Assembly: GCA_003246265.1 (NCBI GenBank)
Contig: QKAU01000067.1
Span: 1 to 64,000 of the forward strand
Direction of reading: 5' to 3'
Source of the DNA: Kiritimatiellales bacterium
Lineage (GTDB): Bacteria; Verrucomicrobiota; Kiritimatiellia; Kiritimatiellales; Pontiellaceae
Length of the DNA stretch: 64,000 nucleotides
Program-made: the position numbers and the translations under genes
Notes under the pieces: generated by a model
What the model saw: only the letters and a program-made list of their open reading frames with translations
Told to the model about the DNA's origin: nothing
The model's database searches: none
In this document: positions 38,941 to 47,671 of the stretch, one piece after another
Layout: each line of letters opens with the position of its first letter
Numbering within the stretch: position 1 is the first letter of the stretch

Positions 38941-41232
38941 ATGTTGGTTTTGCTTACAATCTGTTTCGCGGCCGCGCTGCTCGCGCCCCTGGTCCACCGG
39001 GCCTTTCCGCGGCGGGCCGGAACCCTGCTCGCCGCCGCCCCGCTGGCGGTCTTCGCCTGGCTGGGGGCCGCCCTGCCGGAGGTGATGCACGGGCATCCCC
39101 GCGTGGAGGCGGCGCCGTGGGTCGAGGGCCTCGGGCTGGAGGCGGCCTTCCGGCTCGACGGGCTTTCGATGCTCTTCGCGCTGCTCATCAGCGGCATCGG
39201 CGCCCTAGTCCTCCTCTATACCCAGGGCTACTTCAAGAACCACCCCCAGCAGGGGCGCTTCCTGATGGTCATCACCGCGTTCATGGCCTCCATGCTGGGC
39301 GTCGTGCTGGCCGACCACCTGCTGCTGCTCTTCATCTTCTGGGAACTGACCAGCTTCACCTCCTACCTGCTGATCGGCTTCAACCACGAGCGCGCGGAGG
39401 CGCGCCAGGCGGCGCTCCAATCGCTGCTCGTGACGGTGCTCGGCGGCCTCTTCCTGCTGGCCGGCCTGATCCTCCTGGCCCAGGTGGCCGGAACCTGGCG
39501 GCTATCCGGGATCCTCGGGCAGGGCGACGCCCTGCGGGAACACGCCCTCTACCTGCCGATCCTCGCGCTGGTCTGCATCGGCGCCTTCACCAAGTCGGCC
39601 CAGTTCCCGTTCCACTTCTGGCTGCCCAACGCCATGCAGGCCCCGACGCCCGCCAGCGCCTACCTGCACTCCTCCACCATGGTCAAGGCCGGCGTCTACC
39701 TCCTGGCCCGCCTCCACCCCGCGCTCGGGGGAACGGAAGCCTGGTCGACCCTGCTCACGGCGGTCGGCGCGACGACCTTCCTCGCCGGGGCCCTCCTCGC
39801 CCTCGGCCAGCACGTGCTCAAGCGCCTGCTCGCCTACACCACCGTCTCCGCGCTCGGCGCCATGGTGATGCTGCTCGGCATCGGCACCACGGATACCCTC
39901 AAGGCGATGGCCGGATTCATCCTCGCCCACGCCTTCTACAAGGCGGCGCTCTTCCTGGTCGCCGGCGGCATCACCCACGAGACCGGTGGCGAAACGTCGG
40001 TCGACCAGCTCGGCGGCCTGCGCCGGGCGATGCCTTTCACCTTCGCCTGCGCCCTGCTGGCCGGCCTCTCGATGGGCGGATTCCCGCCCTTCTTCGGCTT
40101 CGTGGCCAAGGAGAACTGGCTGCACGCCATCGGCCGCCACCCCGGGCTGGTGGCCGCCACGATGGCGGGCGGGGCGGCCTATGTGCTCGTCGGCCTCTCC
40201 GTCGGCCTCAAGCCGTTCATCGGGCGGCGGCCGGAGCATCTCCACGCCCATGAAATCCCCTGGTCGATGCGGGCGGGCCCGCTGGTGCTCGGCCTCGGCT
40301 CGCTGGCGCTCGCCTTCGCCTGCGGTCCGGCAGGGCACGCCCTGATCGGTCCCGCCGCCTCGGCCGTGGCGGGCGAAACACTGCCGGTCCACCTGCACCT
40401 CTGGGCGGGCTTCAACCCATGCCTGGCCATCAGCCTGGCCACCCTGGTCCTCGGCATCGGCTGCTACGCCGCCCGGCCGCTCTTCGGGCGGGCCGCGGGC
40501 CGCCTCGCTCCGCTGGTCCGCCTCGGACCCGACGCGGCCTACCGGGGCCTGCTCGCCACGACCCTCCGCTTCGCCGGATGGCAGACCCGGATGTTGCAGA
40601 CCGGCATCCTGCGCGACTACATCCGCATCACCGTCCTGACGGCGGTGGCGCTGGTGGGGGCCGCCTTCCTGCACGCCGGCGGCATCCGGGGCGAGGCCCG
40701 CCTTTCCCCCCTCTCCCTGCGCATCGGCCTGGTGTCCGTCCTGATGGTCCTGGCAACCTTCACGACCATCCTGGCGAAGTCGCGGCTGCGCTCCATCATG
40801 AGCCTCGGCGTCGTGGGCTACAGCATGGCCCTGCTCTTCACCTTCCATGGTGCGCCCGACCTGGCCATGACCCAGCTGGTGATCGAAACCCTGACCGTGA
40901 TCCTCATGGCGCTCGCCTTCCACCACCTGCCCGTCTTCAAGCACGGATCCCCCGCCCGCATGCGCGCGATCGATGCCGCGATCGCCATCGGCGTCGGCGC
41001 GGCGGTCACCGTGCTGGTGCTGGCGGCGCTCCATGTGCAGACGCCGACGGAGGTGTCGGACTACTACCTCGACCACAGCCAGGCGCTGGCCCACGGGCGC
41101 AACGTGGTCAACGTGATCATCGTCGACTTCCGCGGGCTCGACACGCTGGGCGAAATCACGGTGATGGCCATCGCGGCGATCGGGGCTTACGCCCTGCTCA
41201 AGCTGCGGCCGGGGAAGGGGGATACGCCATGA
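38941..41232 (+). CDS. mrpA: Na+/H+ antiporter subunit MrpA/MnhA
   Basis: The large antiporter-like subunit (ND5-like), 763 residues with about 18-20 helices. It shows FIFWELTSFTSYLLIGFNHE (helix-5 Glu), FTKSAQFPFHFWLPNAMQAPTPASAYLHSSTMVKAG (lysine-containing proton path) and a C-terminal MbhD-like part ending with LGEITVMAIAAIGAYALL. I set the start at ATG 38941. The 289-base gap upstream holds TATACT at 38871-38876 without a clear -35 and is otherwise featureless. Overlap with mrpB by ATGA. The complex exports Na+ in exchange for protons, for salt and pH tolerance. Confidence 0.93.
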   Translation: MLVLLTICFAAALLAPLVHRAFPRRAGTLLAAAPLAVFAWLGAALPEVMHGHPRVEAAPWVEGLGLEAAFRLDGLSMLFALLISGIGALVLLYTQGYFKNHPQQGRFLMVITAFMASMLGVVLADHLLLLFIFWELTSFTSYLLIGFNHERAEARQAALQSLLVTVLGGLFLLAGLILLAQVAGTWRLSGILGQGDALREHALYLPILALVCIGAFTKSAQFPFHFWLPNAMQAPTPASAYLHSSTMVKAGVYLLARLHPALGGTEAWSTLLTAVGATTFLAGALLALGQHVLKRLLAYTTVSALGAMVMLLGIGTTDTLKAMAGFILAHAFYKAALFLVAGGITHETGGETSVDQLGGLRRAMPFTFACALLAGLSMGGFPPFFGFVAKENWLHAIGRHPGLVAATMAGGAAYVLVGLSVGLKPFIGRRPEHLHAHEIPWSMRAGPLVLGLGSLALAFACGPAGHALIGPAASAVAGETLPVHLHLWAGFNPCLAISLATLVLGIGCYAARPLFGRAAGRLAPLVRLGPDAAYRGLLATTLRFAGWQTRMLQTGILRDYIRITVLTAVALVGAAFLHAGGIRGEARLSPLSLRIGLVSVLMVLATFTTILAKSRLRSIMSLGVVGYSMALLFTFHGAPDLAMTQLVIETLTVILMALAFHHLPVFKHGSPARMRAIDAAIAIGVGAAVTVLVLAALHVQTPTEVSDYYLDHSQALAHGRNVVNVIIVDFRGLDTLGEITVMAIAAIGAYALLKLRPGKGDTP

Positions 41233-41642
41233 CCTCGATCATCCTCCGCACCGCCACGCGCTACATGTTCCCGCCGCTGCTGGTCTTTTCGGTCTACGTG
41301 CTGATGCGCGGCCACAACTACCCCGGTGGCGGGTTCGTGGGCGGCCTCTTCGCCGGGTCGGCCTTCGTGCTCCATGCGCTGGCGTACGATGTCGCCTCCG
41401 CCCGCAGGCTGCTGCGGCTCGATCCGCGCGACATCGCGACCGGGGGCCTGGCCATCGCCCTGCTCAGCGGGCTGCCCGGCCTGCTGGACGGCGGCGCCTT
41501 CATGCACGGGATCTGGTGGGATCTCCACCTCCCCGGCTTCGAGCTGCATCTGGGGACGCCGATGATCTTCGACATCGGCGTCTATTTCGCCGTCTTCGGC
41601 GTCCTGCTGGCGCTGGTCTTCGCGCTGGGGGAGGAAGGATAG
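41229..41642 (+). CDS. mrpB: Na+/H+ antiporter subunit MrpB
   Basis: A 137-residue subunit with four helices. It has the family segments [50 protein letters not shown], where the HNxPGGGFxGG motif is diagnostic, and [23 protein letters not shown]. Its ATG overlaps the mrpA stop. Confidence 0.93.
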   Translation: MTSIILRTATRYMFPPLLVFSVYVLMRGHNYPGGGFVGGLFAGSAFVLHALAYDVASARRLLRLDPRDIATGGLAIALLSGLPGLLDGGAFMHGIWWDLHLPGFELHLGTPMIFDIGVYFAVFGVLLALVFALGEEG

Positions 41643-41643
41643 C

Positions 41644-41991
41644 ATGGAAGCGGTGCTCGCCATGGTCATCGGAACGCTCTACGGCGGCGGCCTCTACCTC
41701 ATGATGCGCCGCAACCTGGTGCAGCTCATCATCGGGCTCGGCCTGCTGAGCCACGGGGCCAACCTGCTGATCTTCACGGCCGGCGGCCTGCGCCGGGGCG
41801 GCGCGCCGATCCTCGCCGAGGGCGAAACGCATTTTGCCGCGGCCCCCTCGGATCCGCTGCCGCAGGCGCTGATCCTGACGGCGATCGTCATCAGCTTCGC
41901 CGTCACCGCCTTTGCGCTGGCCCTCTTCCTGCGGACCTACCAGACCACCGGCACCGACGACGTCAACGCGCTGAAGGAGACGGATCCATGA
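41644..41991 (+). CDS. mrpC: Na+/H+ antiporter subunit MrpC (NuoK-like)
   Basis: A 115-residue, three-helix NuoK homologue: [31 protein letters not shown] is the typical first part and [26 protein letters not shown] the typical end, with the ALxLTAIVI core. It begins one base after mrpB and overlaps mrpD by ATGA. Confidence 0.93.
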   Translation: MEAVLAMVIGTLYGGGLYLMMRRNLVQLIIGLGLLSHGANLLIFTAGGLRRGGAPILAEGETHFAAAPSDPLPQALILTAIVISFAVTAFALALFLRTYQTTGTDDVNALKETDP

Positions 41992-43487
41992 CCCTGCTCC
42001 CCGCGCTGCCCATCCTGCTGCCGCTAGCCGGCGCCATCGCCTGCATGCTGCTCCGCCGCCATGGGGCGCTGCAGCGGGGGCTCAACATCCTCTTCTCGGT
42101 GCTCATCCTGGGCGCCGCCGTCGCGCTGCTGGCGGCGGCGCGCGACGGCTCGATCCTCGTGCTGCAGGCGGGCGGCTGGCCGGCGCCCTTCGGGATATCG
42201 CTGGTGGTGGACCTGCTTTCGGCGATCATGCTGGTGCTCGGGGGCCTGATGGCCGTGGCGGTCTCGGTCTATGCCTGGTTCGATATGGACGAGGGGCGGA
42301 TGCGGTTCGGCTTCGCCCCCCTCTTCCTGATCATGCTGATGGGCGTCAACGGCGCCTTCGTGGCCGGCGACCTCTTCAACCTCTACGTCTGGTTCGAGGT
42401 GCTGCTGACCGCCTCGTTCATCCTGCTGGCGCTCGGCGGCGAGCGGCCGCAGCTGGAGGGCTCGATCAAGTACGTGGCGCTCAACCTGCTCTCCTCGGCC
42501 ATGTTCCTCGCCGGCGTCGGGATCCTCTATGGCATGGCCGGCACGCTGAACATGGCCCAGCTGGCGGTGGCGATCGGGCAGGGGGGCCAGGGCGGGCTCG
42601 TCACGATGGTGGCGGTGATGTTCATGATGGGCTTCGGCATCAAGGCCGGGATGTTCCCGCTCTTCTTCTGGCTCCCGGCCAGCTACCCCACCCCGCCCGC
42701 CGCCGTCTCGGCCATCTTCTCCGGCTTGCTGACCAAGGTCGGCGTCTACGCCCTCATCCGCGTCTTCACGCTGGTCTTCTGCGGCGACACCGCCTTCACC
42801 CATCTGCTGATCCTCGCCGGCGCGGGCCTGACGATGCTCTCCGGCGTGCTGGGCGCCGCCTCGCAGCACGAGATCCGCCGCATCCTCTCCTTCCACATCG
42901 TCAGCCAGATTGGCTACATGGTGATGGGCCTCGGGCTCTTCACCGCGCTGGCGCTCGCCGGGACCGTCTTCTACCTCATCCACCACATCGTCGTGAAGAC
43001 CAACCTCTTCCTGGTGGCCGGGGCCATCCACCGCCTGAAGGGCAGCTACGACCTCGACGAGCTCGGCGGCCTCTACCGGGAGCGCCCCTACCTGTCGATC
43101 CTCTTCATGGTCCCGGCCATGTCGCTGGCCGGCGTCCCGCCCCTTTCGGGCTTCTTCGCCAAGCTCGTGCTGATCCTCGCCGGCCTGCGCGCGGGGGCGT
43201 GGGTGGTCGTCTCGGTGGCCCTGGTGGTCAGCCTGCTGACGCTCTATTCCATGACGAAGATCTGGGCCAACGCCTTCTGGGCCCCGGCGCCGGAACCGGC
43301 CGCTTCGGACCGCTCCGGCATGGACCGCGCCACCTGGCGGCGTTTCCTCCTGCCGATGGCTGCGCTCGCGGCGCTGACCGTCTGCTTCGGGCTCTTCGCC
43401 GGGCCGGTCTTCGGGCTGGCGCAGGACGCGGCGGCGCAGCTGATGGATCCGGCGGGCTACATCCGCGCCGTGCTGGGAGGCCAATGA
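41988..43487 (+). CDS. mrpD: Na+/H+ antiporter subunit MrpD (ND2/ND4-like)
   Basis: A 499-residue antiporter-like subunit with about 14 helices: [23 protein letters not shown] (helix-5 Glu), [43 protein letters not shown] and [16 protein letters not shown], each holding the Lys/His of the proton path. Together with MrpA it forms the ion-translocating core. Confidence 0.94.
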   Translation: MTLLPALPILLPLAGAIACMLLRRHGALQRGLNILFSVLILGAAVALLAAARDGSILVLQAGGWPAPFGISLVVDLLSAIMLVLGGLMAVAVSVYAWFDMDEGRMRFGFAPLFLIMLMGVNGAFVAGDLFNLYVWFEVLLTASFILLALGGERPQLEGSIKYVALNLLSSAMFLAGVGILYGMAGTLNMAQLAVAIGQGGQGGLVTMVAVMFMMGFGIKAGMFPLFFWLPASYPTPPAAVSAIFSGLLTKVGVYALIRVFTLVFCGDTAFTHLLILAGAGLTMLSGVLGAASQHEIRRILSFHIVSQIGYMVMGLGLFTALALAGTVFYLIHHIVVKTNLFLVAGAIHRLKGSYDLDELGGLYRERPYLSILFMVPAMSLAGVPPLSGFFAKLVLILAGLRAGAWVVVSVALVVSLLTLYSMTKIWANAFWAPAPEPAASDRSGMDRATWRRFLLPMAALAALTVCFGLFAGPVFGLAQDAAAQLMDPAGYIRAVLGGQ

Positions 43488-43490
43488 CCC

Positions 43491-43967
43491 ATGGACCTGT
43501 TCATCTACAACATCCTCCTTTCGATGCTCTGGGCCCTGCTGACCGGCAAGGTGACCCTCGGCAACCTGGCGCTCGGGTTTGCGCTGGGCTACGCCGCGCT
43601 GACGCTCCTGTATCCCGGCACCGGCAAGAAGAGCTCCTACTTCCGCAAGAGCATGCAGTTCGTCCGCTTCGCCCTCGTCTTCCTGCGCGAGCTGCTGGTC
43701 TCGACCTGGCGCGTCGCCCAGGACGTGATGAAGCCCCTGCCGCTCATGCGCCCCGGCGTGGTCGGCATCCCGCTCGACGCCGAGACCGACCTCGAGATCA
43801 CGATGCTCGCCAACATCATCTCGCTCACGCCCGGAACGCTGAGCCTCGATGTCTCGCCCGACCGCAAGACGCTCTATATCCACGCCATGTACGTCGGCGA
43901 CCCCGACGATCTGCGCCGCGAAATCAAGGAGGCGCTCGAGCGCCCGCTGCTGGAGCTGCTGCGATGA
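43491..43967 (+). CDS. mrpE: Na+/H+ antiporter subunit MrpE
   Basis: A 158-residue subunit with two or three N-terminal helices and a cytoplasmic domain. Family features are LTGKVTLGNLALGFALGYA, VSTWRVAQDVMKPLPLMRPGVVGIPLD and ITMLANIISLTPGTLSLDVSPDRKTLYIHAMYV. It lies three bases after mrpD. The following gap to mrpF (87 bases) is the only sizeable gap in the operon. Confidence 0.93.
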   Translation: MDLFIYNILLSMLWALLTGKVTLGNLALGFALGYAALTLLYPGTGKKSSYFRKSMQFVRFALVFLRELLVSTWRVAQDVMKPLPLMRPGVVGIPLDAETDLEITMLANIISLTPGTLSLDVSPDRKTLYIHAMYVGDPDDLRREIKEALERPLLELLR

Positions 43968-44062
43968 ACCCGAACGCCTGCGAACAACTCCGGGGGGACG
44001 GCGCGATGCCGGGGGATGGGATTCCGTGGCGTACCAACCTGCCTGGAGGCGGCCATGGTTGA
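43964..44062 (+). CDS. Possible 32-codon coupling ORF between mrpE and mrpF
   Basis: An ATG overlapping the mrpE stop (ATGA) opens a 32-residue frame (MNPNACEQLRGDG...) that ends at 44062, 8 bases past the mrpF ATG. Its composition is not protein-like in any recognisable way. It may merely keep ribosomes moving to mrpF, or be chance. Confidence 0.2.
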   Translation: MNPNACEQLRGDGAMPGDGIPWRTNLPGGGHG

Positions 44063-44321
44063 ATCCGTCTGCGCCATCGTTACGCTGATGCTCCTCGTCG
44101 CGTTCGCGGTCTGCTTCGTCCGCGTCGTGCTCGGGCCCACCCTGCCCGACCGCGTCATTGCGCTCGACATGGCCGCCACGGTGGTGGTTGCGCTGATCCT
44201 GGTGCACTGCGTCGAATCGGGCTCGTTCTACTACATCCCGGCCGCCATCTGCATCGCCCTGCTCTCGTTCGTCGGCACCGTGGCGCTGGCGATCTACATC
44301 CAGAAGGGGGGCGCGTCATGA
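44055..44321 (+). CDS. mrpF: Na+/H+ antiporter subunit MrpF
   Basis: An 88-residue, three-helix subunit. Diagnostic part: FVRVVLGPTLPDRVIALDMAAT, with the GPxxxDRVxALD motif, then YYIPAAICIALLSFVGTVALAIYI. I chose the ATG at 44055 because GGAGG lies 6 bases upstream. It overlaps mrpG by ATGA. Confidence 0.93.
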   Translation: MVESVCAIVTLMLLVAFAVCFVRVVLGPTLPDRVIALDMAATVVVALILVHCVESGSFYYIPAAICIALLSFVGTVALAIYIQKGGAS

Positions 44322-44662
44322 TCCGCGAGCTTCTGGTCGCCCTCTTCCTGCTGCTCGGCGGGCTGCTCACGCTGGTCGCCGCCGTCGGCGTGCTGCGCCT
44401 GCCCGACCTCTTCACCCGCATGCACGCCGCCACCAAGACCGGCACCGTGGGGGTCAGCGCCGTCACAATCGCCATGATGGTCCACTTCAACGAGGTCACC
44501 GTCACTTCCCGCGGCGTGCTCGTCATCGCCTTCTTCCTGCTCACCGCGCCCGTCGCCGCCCACATGATCGCCCGCGCCGCCTACCGCTCCGGCGTCTCGC
44601 TCTGGATCCTCACCCGTGTCGACGAATGGAAGGCCCGCTCCCCGGGCGCGAAGGAAGAATAG
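44318..44662 (+). CDS. mrpG: Na+/H+ antiporter subunit MrpG
   Basis: A 114-residue, three-helix subunit: LLVALFLLLGGLLTLVAAVGVLRLPDLFTRMHAATKTGTVGV contains the RxPDxxTRMHAxTK signature, and LTAPVAAHMIARAAYRSG follows. Last gene of the complete mrpABCDEFG operon. No terminator is evident before the next gene, which starts 50 bases later. Confidence 0.93.
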   Translation: MIRELLVALFLLLGGLLTLVAAVGVLRLPDLFTRMHAATKTGTVGVSAVTIAMMVHFNEVTVTSRGVLVIAFFLLTAPVAAHMIARAAYRSGVSLWILTRVDEWKARSPGAKEE

Positions 44663-44712
44663 GCGACATTCGGTTTGCCTGTGTCCCTTGGAGTTGGTTC
44701 CCTTGCGCAGCT

Positions 44713-45693
44713 ATGGGCGATGTTCTCAGATCCTATGTACGGAGATTTGCCAAACTGCGCCGCGGCACCACGAAATATGGTCCGGCACCCCACAAACCCA
44801 TCCTGCTACTGGCGGTGATACAGGGGTATGACGAAGGGTGGATTTCTGGAAACCGCATCGAACTCACCCCCGAACTAGTAGCCGCCTTCAAGACGCTGTG
44901 GCATGGCTTGGTATCGAGCAACCACTCGCCCCTGATTGCCCAACCCTTCTTCTACATGAGGGGTGACGGCTTCTGGTCCCATGTCTCAAACCCCGGCTAC
45001 GAGGGATGGGTCGCAGTTACACGCAACTGCAATAGTCTCGGCGCCTTGCACAAGGCTGTTGCGTATGCGCGGATCGACGAAGCCCTTTATGCATTGATGT
45101 GTTCGCCCCAGCACCGGACCATCCTTCAAGAAGCCTTGCTCGACACCTACTTCCCTGGGCGGCCGGGGCCTCGGGAATTCCATCGAGGATATTGGGAGAC
45201 CATTGAACGCCAAATCCTGAAGGAGAATCCCGCCCGCTACCAGGCCGAGATCTCGCGGCTGGAGCAAAACCTCGACGCCGAAACCTTCGAGGAGGAGCTG
45301 TTTGTCCGAAGCGGCGTATTCAAGCGGCAGGTGCCGCAGATCTACAACAATACCTGCTGCATTTCAGGACTGCGCATCGAAACAACCCTTAACGCCTCGC
45401 TGATCGACGCCTGCCACATTGTTCCGTTCAGCGAATCGCGCGACGATACGATCTCCAACGGCATTGCGCTATGCCCAACCCTGCATCGCGCGTTCGACCG
45501 GGGCGTCCTTGCGATCGATCCCGAAACCTACCAAGTACGGGTTTCTCCAAGGATCGTTGAACCGCTGCCTTCCGCCTATTCGATAAGGCAATTCGACGGA
45601 CAGCGGATCCATCTTCCAGCCAACCCGCTCCACTATCCCGGCCGGACCAACCTGCGTCTGCACATGGAACGGTTCGGGGGATGCTTCGGGTAG
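44713..45693 (+). CDS. HNH endonuclease (COG3440-type putative restriction nuclease)
   Basis: A 326-residue protein with an N-terminal region containing KYGPAPHKPILLLAVIQG (recurrent in this group) and a C-terminal HNH domain: NTCCISGL, LIDACHIVPFSESRDDTISNGIALCPTLHRAFDRGVLAID. His, Asn and His of the ββα-metal fold are present. No methyltransferase lies beside it, so it would be a solitary or modification-dependent nuclease. Its codon use looks less GC-biased than the Mrp genes before it. I set the start at ATG 44713; the ribosome binding site is poor and the frame is open to 44626 inside mrpG. Confidence 0.82.
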   Translation: MGDVLRSYVRRFAKLRRGTTKYGPAPHKPILLLAVIQGYDEGWISGNRIELTPELVAAFKTLWHGLVSSNHSPLIAQPFFYMRGDGFWSHVSNPGYEGWVAVTRNCNSLGALHKAVAYARIDEALYALMCSPQHRTILQEALLDTYFPGRPGPREFHRGYWETIERQILKENPARYQAEISRLEQNLDAETFEEELFVRSGVFKRQVPQIYNNTCCISGLRIETTLNASLIDACHIVPFSESRDDTISNGIALCPTLHRAFDRGVLAIDPETYQVRVSPRIVEPLPSAYSIRQFDGQRIHLPANPLHYPGRTNLRLHMERFGGCFG

Positions 45694-45865
45694 TAGCCGG
45701 ACCGGATTCTACGACTGCGCGACGGCGGAGCCGGAGCAGAGGCTGCAGGAGATGGTGGTGACGATGGCGGCCATCTCGTCGGTCTTGCTGCGGAAGTAGC
45801 GCGCAACCAGGCCGGAATCCCACCGGTTGCGCTCCCGCGCCACCCGTCCGCGCGCAACTGTCCTC

Positions 45866-45893
45866 TTGCATTGGCGTCCGGTGCGCCTATAGT
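45866..45893 (+). promoter_or_regulatory. Promoter of tcdA
   Basis: TTGCAT (45866-45871), 16 bp, TATAGT (45888-45893), 25 bases before the ATG. Good match in both hexamers. Confidence 0.55.
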
Positions 45894-45918
45894 CGTGCGC
45901 CTTGGATTTTCCCGCACC

Positions 45919-46752
45919 ATGAAACCGGACCACCCCATCGAACCTGGCGGCTTCGCGCACCGCTTCGGCGGCATGTTCCGCCTCTACGGCGAAACCGCCA
46001 CCGGGGCGCTGCGCCGCGCGCGCGTCTGCATCGTCGGCGTCGGCGGCGTCGGCTCGTGGGCCGGCGAGGCGCTGGCGCGCAGCGGAATCGGCCATCTGCG
46101 GCTGGTCGACTGGGACGACATCTGCTTCAGCAACGTCAACCGCCAGATCCACGCCCTGACCGGCACCGCCGGGCGCGGCAAGGTCGACATCCTCGCCGAG
46201 CGCATCCGCCTCATCAACCCCGAATGCGAGGTCGAGCCCCTGCGCGAATACTATACCGACCAGAACGCCGACGAACTCATCGCCCCCGGCCTCGACTATG
46301 TCGTCGACGCCATCGACCGCAAGAACGCCAAGATCCACCTCATCACCCGCTGCAAGCAGCTCGGGATTCCGGTCGTGGTCTCCGGCGGCGCCGGCGGCCG
46401 CGTCGACCCCGCGCAGATCCGCACCGCCGACCTGCGCGATTCCTACAACGATCCCCTGCTCGCGCAGATCCGCAAGCAGCTGCGCCGCAACCTCGGCCTG
46501 CGCGGCCAGCACAAGAAGAAGTTCGGCATCCCCTGCGTCTTCTCCGCCGAACCGATCCGCTATCCCCGGCCCGACGGCGGCGTCTGCCTCGAAAAGCCCG
46601 AAGCCGGTGCCGGCCCGAAACAGCTCGACTGCCAGTTCGGCTTCGGCGCCGCCAGCTTCGTCACCGGCAGCTTCGGCTTCGCCATGGCCGCCCGCGTCGT
46701 CAACGACCTCGCGCAGATCGGCGGCGAAGGGGGGATCTGGATCTCCGGTTGA
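45919..46752 (+). CDS. tcdA: tRNA threonylcarbamoyladenosine dehydratase TcdA (CsdL)
   Basis: A ThiF/E1-like ATP-dependent enzyme that cyclises t6A at position 37 of ANN-decoding tRNAs. The 277-residue protein shows FAHRFGGMFRLYGETATGALRRARVCIVGVGGVGSWAGEALARSGIG (nucleotide-binding loop), DWDDICFSNVNRQIHAL, YVVDAIDRKNAKIHLI and CQFGFGAASFVTGSFGF. The length fits E. coli TcdA (268). The 225 bases before it hold its promoter and no convincing gene. Start ATG 45919. Confidence 0.93.
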   Translation: MKPDHPIEPGGFAHRFGGMFRLYGETATGALRRARVCIVGVGGVGSWAGEALARSGIGHLRLVDWDDICFSNVNRQIHALTGTAGRGKVDILAERIRLINPECEVEPLREYYTDQNADELIAPGLDYVVDAIDRKNAKIHLITRCKQLGIPVVVSGGAGGRVDPAQIRTADLRDSYNDPLLAQIRKQLRRNLGLRGQHKKKFGIPCVFSAEPIRYPRPDGGVCLEKPEAGAGPKQLDCQFGFGAASFVTGSFGFAMAARVVNDLAQIGGEGGIWISG

Positions 46753-47066
46753 TTCATCGCCCTCCACACCGCTTTCGCGCACCCCCTTCGCGGAACCGGC
46801 AGCACCCCAGCCGATGAAGCCACTGCATGGTCGGATGGTTTCCGATGAGTTAGCGCACTGTGGAATAATGCGGCTAGGGCAGTTCACGAATGAGAAGCCG
46901 CTGCCGGTTTCACTGGTAGGGACGGCTGTCCCCAGCCGTCCACGGCGGTGTGGGACACACCGCCCTACCCATCAACGGCAACTCACCCGTTGTCTGCACT
47001 AGAACTTCTCCGGTGCCGGCGGCATTTGACCGTGAAGAGCTCGGGCCGGAGACCGGGCCGGCGGGA
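46753..47066. other. Intergenic region with a dispersed repeat
   Basis: These 314 bases between two convergent genes hold the palindromic repeat at 46915-46970. I see no protein or RNA gene and no standard terminator in the rest. Confidence 0.6.
46915..46970. repeat. Dispersed palindromic repeat, copy A, folds as a three-way junction
   Basis: The ends GGTAGG (46915-46920) and CCTACC (46964-46969) are complementary and enclose two perfect hairpins. Hairpin 1 is GACGGCTG-tccc-CAGCCGTC (46921-46940). Hairpin 2 is GGCGGTGTG-gga-CACACCGCC (46944-46964). A degenerate copy in the same layout is at 9469-9524. The paired structure suggests a mobile palindromic element or a structured RNA. Confidence 0.75.
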
Positions 47067-47558
47067 TCAGTCGATGAAGCCGAAGACGTGGCGGCCGATG
47101 GTGCGGACACCGCGCAGCTCGCCGGCCCAGGAGGGGGTGGCCTTGCCGGGATTGTAGAAGTGGGTGAGGTAGTCCCACTTGCGCGTGCTGGTCATGAGTA
47201 CCCAGGCGATGCCGTAGCAGTCGCTCCGCGCCTGCAGGTCGTCGGTCTCGATGCCCGTTCCGGCCATGAAGTAGCCGGGCACCGCGTCGAGCTCGTTCCA
47301 GCAGGAGAACTGCCGGTCCTGCAGGCAGACGGCGGCCAGCGGGAGGCCCGAACGGCGCGCGCGCGTCTGGATGACGGAGGCGACCGCCATCTTCCCCTTG
47401 AACGGTTCGCCGCGCGCCTCGGCATAGAGGGTGTAGGCGATGATGCGGGCGGCCTCCTCGCTGTAGGGTTTCGGTTCGGGGGTCAGCCCCGCCTTCGCCG
47501 CCCCAGCCACCACGGGCAATCCCAGCAGGGCAACGGCAAGGTCTCTTCGCGTGCTCAT
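47067..47558 (-). CDS. SleB-type cell wall hydrolase (Hydrolase_2 family)
   Basis: A 163-residue protein. The N-terminus MSTRRDLAVALLGLPVVAGAAKAG contains a twin-arginine motif followed by a short hydrophobic region, so export by Tat is possible. The rest is the Hydrolase_2 domain: IIAYTLYAEARGEPFKGKMAVASVIQTRA (with the catalytic Glu), CWNELDAVPG, and the end FYNPGKATPSWAGELRGVRTIGRHVF. This family contains SleB/CwlJ lytic transglycosylases acting on peptidoglycan. ATG 47558 has AGGAG upstream. Confidence 0.85.
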   Translation of the reverse strand: MSTRRDLAVALLGLPVVAGAAKAGLTPEPKPYSEEAARIIAYTLYAEARGEPFKGKMAVASVIQTRARRSGLPLAAVCLQDRQFSCWNELDAVPGYFMAGTGIETDDLQARSDCYGIAWVLMTSTRKWDYLTHFYNPGKATPSWAGELRGVRTIGRHVFGFID

Positions 47559-47671
47559 GGCGATCTTCTCCTGGTCCCGGGCCCTGTTTCGTCCAGGACC
47601 TGCACGGGAATCGCCATCCACCGTACCAGACCCCGGGGGGCCGGTGAAGCCGGAAGATGACGGGCGCCGCG

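Noticed and set aside
42024-44207. 727-codon open frame antisense to mrpD-mrpF
   Set aside because: Overlaps four well-identified Mrp subunits and has an unnatural composition of His, Gln, Arg and Glu.
45709-45870. Short minus-strand frame ending SCSLCSGSAVAQS before tcdA
   Set aside because: No ATG with a ribosome binding site, overlaps the tcdA promoter region and has no recognisable relatives; probably chance.
46753-47066. tRNA gene in the repeat-containing gap
   Set aside because: The element folds into a branched structure, but lacks the T-loop and anticodon features of a tRNA.
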